NCBI GenBank assembly: GCA_963793005.1
Contig: CAWBYP010000002.1
Coordinates: 1,426,001 to 1,490,000 of the forward strand
Direction of reading: 5' to 3'
Source of the DNA: RPQJ01 sp963793005
GTDB lineage: Bacteria > Pseudomonadota > Gammaproteobacteria > Steroidobacterales > Steroidobacteraceae
DNA length: 64,000 nt
In this document: positions 28,334 through 37,061 of the stretch, piece by piece
Position numbering within the stretch: the stretch's first letter is position 1
Layout: each line of letters begins with the position of its first letter
Notes under the pieces: generated by a model
What the model was told of the DNA's origin: nothing
What the model saw: only the letters and a program-made list of their open reading frames with translations
Database searches by the model: none
Translations under genes and position numbers: made by a program

Positions 28334-29596
28334 TCAGAGGATCGGCGACACCTGCTTCTCGCCCCGCTCGTACACGACGTTTGCCCGTCCAACCAGCAGC
28401 GGATCCAGTGATCCGATCGCCTCGAGTTGCTTGCTCGCGTAGGGAAGCTTGTGCAGCACGTATCGCATCGCGTTCAGGCGCGCGCGCTTCTTGCAGTCGG
28501 ACTTGATCACCGTCCACGGCGAGTCCGCGGTGTCGGTGTAGAAAAACATCGACTCTTTCGCCCGCGTGTAGTCGTCCCACTTGTCCAGCGAGGCGAGGTC
28601 CACCGGACTCAGCTTCCACTGCTTGAGCGGGTGCGACTTGCGCTCCTTGAACCGCCGCCGCTGCTCCTTGCGGGTGACCGAGAACCAGAACTTGATCAGG
28701 TGCAGGCCGCTGCGCACGAGGTTGCGCTCGAACTCAGGGGCCTGCCGCATGAACTCCAGGTATTCCTCGTCGGTGCAGAAACCCATCACACGCTCGACGC
28801 CCGCCCGGTTGTACCAGGAGCGGTCGAACAGCACGATCTCGCCCCGGGTCGGCAGGTGCTCGACATAGCGCTGGAAGTACCATTGGCCGCGCTCCGCGAT
28901 GCTGGGCTTGTCGAGCGCTACGACGCGCGCGCCGCGCGGATTCAAGTGTTCCATGAACCGCTTGATCGTGCCTCCCTTGCCGGCTGCGTCGCGCCCTTCG
29001 AACAGGATCACCACCCGCTGGCCGGTTTCCCTCACCCAGGCCTGGAGCTTCAGCAGTTCCACCTGCAGGCCGTATTTCTCGCGCTCGTAGTTGCGGCGTG
29101 ACATCAGGTGCTTGTATGGATAGCCGCCTTCGCGCCAGTCGTCCGCCAGCTCGACGTCGATTCGACGTCGATAGTGATGCAGCGCCTCGTCCTCGTGTTT
29201 GCTGAGCAGTTCCCGAAGCTTGAGCACGTCGTCGGGCGACGCACCGGCCAGGATCGCCTCGAAGGACTCGACCATGCCAGGGCCCTCGCCCCTCGCCGCG
29301 CGCGCAAAGATGTCGCGCACCGCGTGCGCCTTCGACTCGGTCGCCGCAGACACGGCTTCCGAGATCGAGTGCCTGGCAATGCCCGCGGTGCTCAAGCGCG
29401 GCGACACGTCGCCCTGTTTCACCAGGCGGGTGCCCCTGGGACCCTTGGCAGCCTTGCCGGCCCTGGCGCCTTTTTCGGCCCCGATGTCCTTGCCGGCCTC
29501 GGTATCGCCGCGGCCAGCAGTTCGCCGCCTTCGGGCCACCTTTTTGACGGCCACTGTCAACTTGCCCTGGGGGCGGCCGCGTTCCGTGTCATCCAT
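28334..29596 (-). CDS. ppk2: Polyphosphate kinase 2 family protein, long form
   Basis: A 420-aa PPK2, which transfers phosphate between polyphosphate and nucleotides. The core has Walker A FEGRDAAGKGG, lid-region KPSIAERGQWYFQRYV, and Walker B FDRSWYNRAGVERVMGFC. The catalytic core covers about residues 150-400. Ahead of it are about 110 residues, the first 60 very rich in Lys, Arg and Gly, which may bind polyphosphate or nucleic acid (inference). ATG 29596 (MDDTERGRP) has an AGGA ribosome site; the upstream frame is low-complexity shadow. A shorter paralogue is at 54262-55095. Confidence 0.9.
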   Translation of the reverse strand: MDDTERGRPQGKLTVAVKKVARRRRTAGRGDTEAGKDIGAEKGARAGKAAKGPRGTRLVKQGDVSPRLSTAGIARHSISEAVSAATESKAHAVRDIFARAARGEGPGMVESFEAILAGASPDDVLKLRELLSKHEDEALHHYRRRIDVELADDWREGGYPYKHLMSRRNYEREKYGLQVELLKLQAWVRETGQRVVILFEGRDAAGKGGTIKRFMEHLNPRGARVVALDKPSIAERGQWYFQRYVEHLPTRGEIVLFDRSWYNRAGVERVMGFCTDEEYLEFMRQAPEFERNLVRSGLHLIKFWFSVTRKEQRRRFKERKSHPLKQWKLSPVDLASLDKWDDYTRAKESMFFYTDTADSPWTVIKSDCKKRARLNAMRYVLHKLPYASKQLEAIGSLDPLLVGRANVVYERGEKQVSPIL

Positions 29597-29889
29597 CCGG
29601 GGATCCTCGCTCGGGTCCTGCTCACGCCATATGCCTGAGCCTACCCCTGCTTGGACCCACCCCCACTCCGGGAATTCCACGACATCTGCCGCTGGCGACA
29701 CGGCGCGTGCGCCGCGCGGCCGATCTCCGCGGCCGGCGCCTGCCGGCGGCCTGGCCAGCAGGCGCGGATACACGTGGCAGGGCGACCCGACCGAATCGGG
29801 CGTCGCGCCCACCGTCGCCGGGAGCCAGGTGCGCAATACCAGCGCCGCGGGTAACATGCGCGGCCTCGATTCACCTGCCGGAGTTCCCG

Positions 29890-30603
29890 ATGTTTCGCAT
29901 GCTCGTTCGCGGCCCGATCGCCTTGTCGCTGGCCCTGGTGGCCGTCGCAGCCACGGCTGCGGACCCCGCTCCTCTCAACGACGAGGCCGCGAAGACCAGC
30001 TACGCGCTCGGCTACCAGATCGGCAGGGACGTGCGGGGCGTGGAAATCCGCCCCGAAGCGGTCACGCAGGGGCTCATGGATGCCGCCGCCGGTACCAAGC
30101 CGCAGCTGAGCGCCGAGGAGATCGGCGTCCTGATGCAGAAGCTTCAGCAGAATGCCGAGGCGGCGCGAGCCAGGCGCCAGGTCGAGCACCTGAAGGAAGC
30201 CGCCGCGGAAGGCGCTGCCTTCCTCGCTGAGAATGCGAAGAAGCCGGGCGTGAAGACCACGCCGAGCGGGCTGCAGTACAAGGCGATCACGCCGGGCACC
30301 GGCAAGAAGCCCACGGCCGCGGATACCGTGACCGTGAACTACCGTGGCACGCTGATCGACGGCGCCGAGTTCGACAGCTCGTATGCGCGCGGACAGCCCG
30401 CGACGTTTCCGCTGAACAGAGTGATCGCCGGCTGGACCGAGGGCGTGCAGCTGATGCAGGAAGGCGGCAAGTCGCAGCTCGTGATTCCGCCGGGCCTGGC
30501 CTATGGCGACAAGGGCGAGCTCGCCGGGCAGGTGCTGATTTTCGAGATCGAGCTGATCTCGGTGGGCGCGCCGCCGGCACCGCAGCCGACCGAACCCAAG
30601 TAG
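29890..30603 (+). CDS. FKBP-type peptidyl-prolyl cis-trans isomerase, exported
   Basis: A 237-aa isomerase with a signal peptide (MFRMLVRGPIALSLALVAVAATAA). An FKBP_N dimerisation helix region (about 25-110, KTSYALGYQIGRDVR) precedes the FKBP domain (about 115-225), with VTVNYRGTLIDGAEFDSSY, GWTEGVQLMQEGGKSQLVIPPGLAYG and LIFEIELI. This is the FkpA/Mip architecture and implies folding of periplasmic or outer-membrane proteins. ATG 29890 follows CGGAG by six bases. A G/C-rich hairpin (30650-30668) lies before the convergent POT gene. Confidence 0.92.
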   Translation: MFRMLVRGPIALSLALVAVAATAADPAPLNDEAAKTSYALGYQIGRDVRGVEIRPEAVTQGLMDAAAGTKPQLSAEEIGVLMQKLQQNAEAARARRQVEHLKEAAAEGAAFLAENAKKPGVKTTPSGLQYKAITPGTGKKPTAADTVTVNYRGTLIDGAEFDSSYARGQPATFPLNRVIAGWTEGVQLMQEGGKSQLVIPPGLAYGDKGELAGQVLIFEIELISVGAPPAPQPTEPK

Positions 30604-30649
30604 CAGCCTGCTGGCCGGGACCGAGGGGTTACCGGGCTCAATCCTGGAT

Positions 30650-30668
30650 GAGGGCGGCCGCCGCCCTC
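30650..30668. terminator. G/C-rich hairpin between convergent FKBP and POT genes
   Basis: GAGGGCGG (30650-30657) and CCGCCCTC (30661-30668) form an 8-bp stem with a 3-nt loop in the 76-bp gap between two convergent stops. There is no T-run on either side, so it may only slow transcription or act with Rho. Confidence 0.35.
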
Positions 30669-30679
30669 GCTTCCGCGGC

Positions 30680-32182
30680 CTAGCGCGCCGGCACCACCGC
30701 GACCGGCGCCTCGTCCTCGACCGTTTCCTTGTCCTTGATGAGGCGACGCAGGAACGGGATCAGCAGCACGAGCAGGATGCCCACCGCGGTGCTGCCCCAG
30801 CCGAGCCGTGAGAACAGGCTGATGTACTCGGGGTTGCTGAGCAGTGCCGTGGTACCGGACGGCTCCGGGATCATGCCGGAGAAATCCCCGGCGAACAGCG
30901 AGGCCAGGCCCGTGACCAGCATCCAGCTGCCCATCATGACGCCCTGGTATTCACGCGGCGCCAGCTTGCCGATCATCGCGTAGCCGACCGGCGAGATCAG
31001 CAGTTCGCCGACGCTCTGCAGCACGTAGCTCACGAACAGCCAGGCAAAAGCGGTCCTGCCTGCTTCGTCCGCCAGCGATATTCCAACCGGCAGGGCGAGG
31101 AAGCCGAGCCCCATCAGGATCAGCGCGACCGAGAACTGCTGCGGGATGTCGACTCTCCAGCCGCGCGCGCGCCACCTGGCGAAAAGCGCCGCCAGCAGCG
31201 GACCGCCGACCACGATGCAGACGGTGTTGATGTTCTGGATCCACTGCGGCGCGACCTCGATCCCCCAGACCCGCAGGCGCACGTTGTTGACGGCGAACAG
31301 CTGGAGGCCGTTCGGCGCCATCTGGTACAGCGACCAGAACACCAGCGATCCCAGCGCGAGGATCAGGAATGCCCACATGTTGTTTCGCTCGCGTGCGTCC
31401 CGGTGCTTCATCGTCAGGTAGATGAGCACGCCGGCCAGCACCGCCGACAGTCCCTTGAACAGCGCCGAGGTAGACGCCGTGTGCTGCAGCATGATCCAGA
31501 CGATGGGCACGAGACCGAAAAGGATCGCGATGCCGGCCGCGAATCGCAGCTTGTACTGGCCTGGCGTGGCGTCGAGCAGCTGCGTGCTCCTGTCCGCCAG
31601 CACCTTCCAGTTGACTGCGGCAAGCACGATGGCGAGGAAATTGCCGATAGTCGCGAACAGGAACAGGCTCGAGTAGCGTTCAGTCAGCTGGTAGTGGCCC
31701 GCGACCGCGAAGCCAACGAAGAATCCGACGTTCATCCCTGCGTAGTTCCACAGGAACGCGCTCTCGCGGCGCAGGTCCGACGGCGCGAAACGCTGCGTCA
31801 GCATCATGTTGATGCAGGTGACGTTTAGTCCGCTGCCTGTCAGGAACAGCGCCAGGCCCCAGTACATCGCCTCGCTGGTGCCCAGGGCCATCGTTCCGCA
31901 ACCGAGCACCTGCAGGAACATCCCGCCGACGAACAGGTTGCGATTGCTCAGGAAGCGGCCGCCCAGGTAGCCGCCGAACAGGTGCAGGCCATAGTTGAAG
32001 GCGCCGAACACGCCCATGATCGCGGCGGCGTCCTTTGCGGTGAACTGCAGGTGACGCGTCGTGTACAACACCAGCGTCGAGTACAGGACCGCGAATCCGA
32101 GCGTCGCGAAGATCTGGATGAAGAAGAGCGCCGCTGCGCCCTCCGGTATCACCGCCAGCCGGCTTCTAAGGTTTGGCAACAT
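30680..32182 (-). CDS. POT/PTR family proton-dependent oligopeptide transporter
   Basis: A 500-aa inner-membrane MFS protein with about 12-14 hydrophobic segments. Features of the POT family are GVFGAFNYGLHLFGGYLGGRFLSNRNLFVGG near the N-terminus, FLTGSGLNVTCINMMLTQRF in the middle, and ELLISPVGYAMIGKLAPREYQGVMMGSWML in the C-terminal half. It should import di- or tripeptides with protons. The ATG at 32182 is at the family start. It is followed upstream by the ICMT-like gene on the same strand, 54 bp away, with no clear functional link. Confidence 0.88.
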   Translation of the reverse strand: MLPNLRSRLAVIPEGAAALFFIQIFATLGFAVLYSTLVLYTTRHLQFTAKDAAAIMGVFGAFNYGLHLFGGYLGGRFLSNRNLFVGGMFLQVLGCGTMALGTSEAMYWGLALFLTGSGLNVTCINMMLTQRFAPSDLRRESAFLWNYAGMNVGFFVGFAVAGHYQLTERYSSLFLFATIGNFLAIVLAAVNWKVLADRSTQLLDATPGQYKLRFAAGIAILFGLVPIVWIMLQHTASTSALFKGLSAVLAGVLIYLTMKHRDARERNNMWAFLILALGSLVFWSLYQMAPNGLQLFAVNNVRLRVWGIEVAPQWIQNINTVCIVVGGPLLAALFARWRARGWRVDIPQQFSVALILMGLGFLALPVGISLADEAGRTAFAWLFVSYVLQSVGELLISPVGYAMIGKLAPREYQGVMMGSWMLVTGLASLFAGDFSGMIPEPSGTTALLSNPEYISLFSRLGWGSTAVGILLVLLIPFLRRLIKDKETVEDEAPVAVVPAR

Positions 32183-32236
32183 TCCTCCCGGAACCCTTGA
32201 CTCGATCTACCACGCGCAGCATCGCCTCGTCCGCCA

Positions 32237-33001
32237 TCACAGCACGAACGGCACGACCCACCAGCTGTGCCGTCGATACTGCGTCCAGCCCACATAGCGG
32301 GAGAGGCTCGCCTCTTTCATCACCATGTTGGTTGCGAAGAGCGTGGCCCAGATCCACGCGAGCACCACCCAGGGCCACCAGTGCCAGGTCAGGAGTGCAA
32401 ACGAGCCGTACACCATCATCTCGCCGAGATAGTTCGGGTGGCGTACGTAGCGGTGCACACCGTCACTGATGAGCCCACGCTGTACGCGCAGAGTGAAGTA
32501 CTTCTGGGCGTCGGCCGCGATCATGATCGCGCAGCCGAGAACGCACAGGCTGGTGCAGAGCGCGAACCACACGGGTTCGGGCAGCGGATAGTTGGGAACG
32601 ACCGTGCCGGAGATGATCAACCATCCGAACGACCAGTACAGGACCAGCCCCGCGAAAACATACAGTCCGCTCGCGATCGTCGCGCGACGCTGCCAGTTCG
32701 GATCCGGGAACGCCATGTCCTTCAACAGCCACACGAGGCCATAGGAACCATGCAGCGCGAGGTAGGTCCACGCAGCCGGCGAGGTCGCCGCGGGCGTGGT
32801 GGCTGCGTAATGCCACATCATCAGCGCCAGCACCGGGAACGTGCCGCACTTCTGGAAGTTGATCACCCAGGCAAGCTTCCAGGGCCGCGGGCCGCCGAGC
32901 CAGTCGAACATCATCCACTCGTTGAACCGACGCAGGCGCAGGGCCCAGGCCGGCGCGACACGCGCTGCATGAGACCGGCCGCCCATCGTGGTCGTTGGCA
33001 T
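32237..33001 (-). CDS. Membrane methyltransferase or reductase-like protein (ICMT / steroid 5-alpha-reductase-like fold)
   Basis: A 254-aa membrane protein with five or six hydrophobic segments. The C-terminal HRYVRHPNYLGEMMVYGSFALL motif is characteristic of the ICMT, PEMT and DUF1295/steroid 5-alpha-reductase superfamily, where it forms the SAM or NADPH site. The exact reaction cannot be told from sequence. ATG 33001 is preceded by GGGGGAG at good spacing; an ATG at 33034 is an alternative. It is divergent from the metal exporter gene, 174 bp away. A smaller protein of the same broad superfamily is at 39747-40205. Confidence 0.78.
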   Translation of the reverse strand: MPTTTMGGRSHAARVAPAWALRLRRFNEWMMFDWLGGPRPWKLAWVINFQKCGTFPVLALMMWHYAATTPAATSPAAWTYLALHGSYGLVWLLKDMAFPDPNWQRRATIASGLYVFAGLVLYWSFGWLIISGTVVPNYPLPEPVWFALCTSLCVLGCAIMIAADAQKYFTLRVQRGLISDGVHRYVRHPNYLGEMMVYGSFALLTWHWWPWVVLAWIWATLFATNMVMKEASLSRYVGWTQYRRHSWWVVPFVL

Positions 33002-33175
33002 CGCAGACTCCCCCCGCGCCCGCCGCCCGGGCATCCCGCAGGGAGGATAGACCGGATCGAGCCACCTGCCCACATGTCCTGCTGGTCGATGACGCGGGCA
33101 ACGGGCGTTTTTCCTCCGGTCGTGCGTCAATCCCTGCCTTATATTGTCGGATACCAGTCAACTGCCGGGCACGCG

Positions 33176-34117
33176 ATGCCGCCGACCAACGACCCCTTGC
33201 ACAGCCACATTTTCGACCTCCACAACCCCGTCGCCGAACGGCGGACGAGACAGGTCATGTGGCTCACGGCCGTCATGATGGTGGTCGAAATTGCCGCAGG
33301 CACGCTGTTCGGCTCCATGGCGCTGCTGGCCGACGGCTGGCACATGAGTTCGCATGCACTCGCCCTGGGCGTGTCCGCAGGCGCCTATGCGCTCGCGCGA
33401 CGCCATGCACACGACCCGCGATTCACGTTCGGTACCTGGAAAATCGAAGTGCTGGGCGGATACACCAGCGCAGTGTTCCTGCTGGGCGTCGCGGGTTACA
33501 TGGGCTTCGAGTCCGTAATGCGCCTGTTGGAGCCGTCGCCGATACGATTCGACGAGGCGATTCCCATCGCCGTCATCGGACTCGGCGTCAATGTACTTTC
33601 AGCGTGGCTGCTGTCGACCGGCACCCACCAGCATGATCACCACCATGCCGGGGGCGGGCACGATCACGCACACGTGCCACGCGACCATCACCATGACCTG
33701 AACCTGCGTTCCGCCTACCTGCATGTCCTAGCTGACGCCGCGACCTCGGTGTTTGCGATCGCCGCGCTGATCGGCGGTCGCTACTTCGGCGCGTCGTGGC
33801 TGGACCCGGTAATGGGCATCGTCGGCACGCTGCTCGTCGGTCGCTGGGCGCTGGGACTGCTGCGCGACACCGGGCGCGTGCTGCTCGATGCGGAAATGGA
33901 CGCCCCGGTCGTCGCCGAGGTGCGCGAGGCAGTCGACGGATTGACCGAGCCTGCAAGGCTGCGTGACCTGCACGTCTGGCGCGTCGGCAAGGGCAAGTAC
34001 GCCTGCATCGTCAGCATCGAGACCGATGCGGAATTCGCCGCAATTGAAGTGCGCCGCCGCCTGGCGGAGCACGACGAACTGGTGCACGTGACGATCGAGG
34101 TCGTGCCGGCGGCCTGA
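33176..34117 (+). CDS. dmeF: Cation diffusion facilitator, DmeF-like Co/Ni efflux transporter
   Basis: A 313-aa inner-membrane CDF exporter. It opens with a His-containing segment (HSHIFDLHNPVAERRT), then six membrane helices with the metal-site motifs in LLADGWHMSSHA and HVLADAATS. Between helices IV and V is a His-rich cytoplasmic loop (HQHDHHHAGGGHDHAHVP). The C-terminal domain is the usual CDF dimerisation unit. The N-terminal HSH-F pattern and WHMSSHA favour the DmeF (Co2+/Ni2+) branch over ZitB or FieF. No RcnR/DmeR-type repressor is adjacent, so regulation is not visible. Confidence 0.88.
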   Translation: MPPTNDPLHSHIFDLHNPVAERRTRQVMWLTAVMMVVEIAAGTLFGSMALLADGWHMSSHALALGVSAGAYALARRHAHDPRFTFGTWKIEVLGGYTSAVFLLGVAGYMGFESVMRLLEPSPIRFDEAIPIAVIGLGVNVLSAWLLSTGTHQHDHHHAGGGHDHAHVPRDHHHDLNLRSAYLHVLADAATSVFAIAALIGGRYFGASWLDPVMGIVGTLLVGRWALGLLRDTGRVLLDAEMDAPVVAEVREAVDGLTEPARLRDLHVWRVGKGKYACIVSIETDAEFAAIEVRRRLAEHDELVHVTIEVVPAA

Positions 34118-34206
34118 ACGCGAGCCTCGCGCGACCCAGCACCAGGTCCCGGCGCCGCAGCGCCCGCAGGGGGCCTGCGACGGCCGCAGGGACCGGTGCA
34201 GCGATG

Positions 34207-35100
34207 TCAGGTCATCGAGGCCTGGCAGATGCTTTCGATGGATGCGTCCAGCGCCGCGTCGAATTCCGCCTCCGACTGCTGGGCCGAGAGGCCCTCGGTG
34301 AGCGCGCGCGAGAAGCTTGCCACCATGCCGTGCTGGCGCGCGAGCCGCGCATTGGCCTCCTCGCGCGAGTAGCCGCCCGACAGGGCAACGACTTTAAGCA
34401 CTCGCGGGTGCTTTATCAGGTCGGCGTAGAGATTGTCGCGATCGGGGATGGTGAGCTTCAACATCACCAGATCGCTTTTCGGCAGCGAGTTGAGCTGGAC
34501 CGTGATTGCAGCCTCGAGCAGGCTCTCCGCCGCCGCCTTGTCCGGGCACTTGATGTCCACCTCGGGCTCGATGATGGGCACGAGACCGGCCGCGATGATC
34601 TGGCGCGCAACCTCGAACTGCTGCGCCACGATGGCGGCGATCCCGGCGGGATTCGCCTGCTTGATCACCGAGCGCATCTTGGTGCCGAAGATCCCCTTGG
34701 CGCGCGCGCGCTTGAGCAGCGCGTCGAGGTCCGGCATGGGCTTCATCAGCTGCACGCCGCTCGCCTCGGCCTCGAGCCCCTTGTCCACCTTGAGGATGGG
34801 CACGACCTTCTTGACCTCCCACAGGTACTCGGCGGTCGGCCGGCCCTCGACCTCACGGTCCATCGTCGCCTCGAACAGGATCGCAGCGAGGATGCGGTCC
34901 CCATTGAACGACGGGCTGGTAATGATGCGGGTACGCATCGCATGGATCAGGTCCATCATCTGCGCCTCGCCCGAGTAGGCGCTCTCCGGGGTACCGTAGA
35001 GTTTCAGCGCCTTCGGCGTGCTGCCGCCACTCTGGTCCAGCGCGGCGATGAAGCCGGGGCTGTTACGAAACTTCGCCTGCTGCTGTTCGTGTGTGCTCAT
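34207..35100 (-). CDS. Class I fructose-bisphosphate aldolase
   Basis: A 297-aa cytoplasmic aldolase that splits fructose 1,6-bisphosphate into DHAP and glyceraldehyde 3-phosphate via a Schiff base. The probable Schiff-base lysine is Lys215 in VMLKLTIPD. LDQSGGSTPKAL near the N-terminus and ALSGGYSREEANARLA near the C-terminus bind phosphate and substrate. Its length and sequence fit the short bacterial class I group. The start is supported by GGAG nine bases upstream. It is a single gene in the minus direction with no glycolytic neighbours. Confidence 0.93.
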   Translation of the reverse strand: MSTHEQQQAKFRNSPGFIAALDQSGGSTPKALKLYGTPESAYSGEAQMMDLIHAMRTRIITSPSFNGDRILAAILFEATMDREVEGRPTAEYLWEVKKVVPILKVDKGLEAEASGVQLMKPMPDLDALLKRARAKGIFGTKMRSVIKQANPAGIAAIVAQQFEVARQIIAAGLVPIIEPEVDIKCPDKAAAESLLEAAITVQLNSLPKSDLVMLKLTIPDRDNLYADLIKHPRVLKVVALSGGYSREEANARLARQHGMVASFSRALTEGLSAQQSEAEFDAALDASIESICQASMT

Positions 35101-35191
35101 CGTGATCTCCAGTTACCCGCGCCGCGCCTGATTGCAGGCACGGCTCGATTAAAGACAATAGTACGTGGTCGGAACAGGTGGCTGCACGGCC

Positions 35192-35626
35192 CTAGCCGCC
35201 GGCTGCCCGCATAAAGCTTGCTGCGAGCGCGCCGTCTTCGGCCCGCAACTCGAGCCGGTCTCCCTCGAACCGGACCGACTTGGCGGTGGCGAGCGCCTTC
35301 AGGTAGGCCTGCTCCTGCTCCATCACTCCCTCGGGCGATGCGCAGTTCATGTCGGTAACTGCTATTCCGCCGATCGAGATGCTGGAGCCGCTTGCTTCGT
35401 AGCGTCCGGAATAGCGGTTGCAGCCATCTGATCCGGACAGCCGTCCGTCCGCGAACTGCAGCGTTACAGTCGCGCCACCAGGCACCTGGCGGCTCGCGAT
35501 CGCGGTGAGGGCCCAGGCTGAGCCGTCCAGCGGCCCTGTATCCGGTGCAGCCGTTGCGTCGTCCAGCGGCAGCAGCAATGCGCAGCAGGTGGCGAGACCG
35601 ATTGACGCTCGAACGAGAATACTCAT
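35192..35626 (-). CDS. META-domain (HslJ-like) exported protein
   Basis: A 144-aa protein with a signal peptide (MSILVRASIGLATCCALLLP, cleavage after about residue 28). The META domain shows GSAWALTAIA, FADGRLSGSDGCNRYSGRYE, GGIAVTDMNCASPEGVMEQEQAYLKAL and the final F-x-RA. META/HslJ proteins are envelope-associated and linked to novobiocin tolerance in E. coli; the molecular role is unclear. ATG 35626 is preferred because it gives the best signal peptide; ATG 35638 or 35659 are possible. Confidence 0.8.
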   Translation of the reverse strand: MSILVRASIGLATCCALLLPLDDATAAPDTGPLDGSAWALTAIASRQVPGGATVTLQFADGRLSGSDGCNRYSGRYEASGSSISIGGIAVTDMNCASPEGVMEQEQAYLKALATAKSVRFEGDRLELRAEDGALAASFMRAAGG

Positions 35627-35796
35627 GCCTTGCCTCATTCCCGGCGACCCGGGTGACACAAGACTACCTGTGCTGCCCGATCAATACACGCGTGGCGTCT
35701 GCATCCGGCGACTGGCCCTTGCTCCAGCCGCCCTTGAGTTGCCGATCGATCGTCGCGCACACTGTCCCGAGCCTGCCCGCGTGCCGAGGGACCGCC

Positions 35797-36945
35797 ATGA
35801 AAGCCGTTGTCTGCCAGAACTCCGAGCTTAGTGTCAGGGAGCTGCCGGAACCGGTCCCGGGCAAAGGCCAGGTGCTGGTGAGCGTGCTTCGCTGCGGAAT
35901 CTGTGGTTCGGACCTGCACATGCGGCACGATTTCGATCACATGCACGAACTGCTGAAGCGCGTGGGCTATGGCGATATCTTTCCGACCGCGCAGGATCCC
36001 GTCGTGTTCGGCCATGAATTCTGCTGTGAGGTCCTCGACTACGGACCGGGTTGCGACCGTCGGCTCAAGCCAGGCACACGCGTCGTGGCGCAGCCGATCG
36101 TGCAGTCGGCCGGCGAGGTGCACCTCGCCGGGTACGACCGGCAGTTCAACGGCGGATATGCGGAGCGGATGCTGCTGCAGGAGATGGCGCTCGTGCCCGT
36201 GCCGAACGGCCTTGGCGCCGAAATGGCCGCGCTCACCGAACCCATGGCCGTGGGACTGCACGCGGTGCGCCGTGGCGAACTCAAGCGCAAGGACGTCGCC
36301 ATCGTCATCGGTTGCGGGCCGGTCGGGCTTGCGACGATCTGCATACTCAAGTCGCGCGGCGTCCGCACGATCATCGCGAGCGACTTTTCACCGGGCCGCC
36401 GGGCGCTGGCCCAGGAATGCGGCGCGGACGTTGTGGTCGATCCCGCCGACGGCTCCCCGTACGCGAACTGGCGTGAATACGGGTTCATGGGAGACCTCCC
36501 CACGCTGATGAACATGGCGGTCGAGACCCGTGAGAAGCTCGGTCGACTGCCCGTGCCCTGGTACACGGCCTGGCGCATCGCGGAGGCACTCGGCGCCGCG
36601 CCTCCGCGTCCGGTGATCTTCGAGTGCGTGGGCGTGCCCGGCGTGCTGCAGCAGATCATCGACGGCGCGCCGCTGCTGTCGCGCGTCGTCGTCGCAGGCG
36701 TATGCATGCAGGTGGACCGCATCGAGCCCGCTCTCGCGATCCAGAAGGAGATCGAACTGCGCTTCGTGTTCGGTCACTCGCCGCTTGAGTACCGCGACAC
36801 CGTGCACCTGATCGCCGAGGGCAAGGTGAACTGTGCGCCGATGATCACCGGCACGGTCGGACTCGGCGGCGTCGCGGACGCATTCGAAGCGCTGCGGGAC
36901 CCCGAAAAGCACGCCAAGATCCTGGTGGATCCTGCGCTTGACTGA
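35797..36945 (+). CDS. Zinc-type medium-chain alcohol dehydrogenase without structural zinc lobe
   Basis: A 382-aa MDR dehydrogenase. The catalytic zinc site is formed by Cys36 (CGICGSD) and the His-Glu pair in FGHEFCCE. NAD(P) binds at VIGCGPVGLATICILKSRG. The four-cysteine structural-zinc lobe found in many ADHs is absent: no Cys cluster follows GTRVVAQPIV. An unusual insertion about residue 230-270 (MGDLPTLMNMAVETREKLGRLPVPWYTAW) separates the cofactor strands. GAGGG six bases upstream supports ATG 35797. Neighbouring genes do not reveal the substrate. Confidence 0.88.
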   Translation: MKAVVCQNSELSVRELPEPVPGKGQVLVSVLRCGICGSDLHMRHDFDHMHELLKRVGYGDIFPTAQDPVVFGHEFCCEVLDYGPGCDRRLKPGTRVVAQPIVQSAGEVHLAGYDRQFNGGYAERMLLQEMALVPVPNGLGAEMAALTEPMAVGLHAVRRGELKRKDVAIVIGCGPVGLATICILKSRGVRTIIASDFSPGRRALAQECGADVVVDPADGSPYANWREYGFMGDLPTLMNMAVETREKLGRLPVPWYTAWRIAEALGAAPPRPVIFECVGVPGVLQQIIDGAPLLSRVVVAGVCMQVDRIEPALAIQKEIELRFVFGHSPLEYRDTVHLIAEGKVNCAPMITGTVGLGGVADAFEALRDPEKHAKILVDPALD

Positions 36946-37061
36946 AAATCGCGCGCGACAGGTGCACTTGTCTCGCAACGTCGTGTCGTACGCGCCACTG
37001 GCAGATTAGCGCCTCCCGGCCGGATTGGGCAGAATCGCCGGATATTCAGGAGATCCCGCCG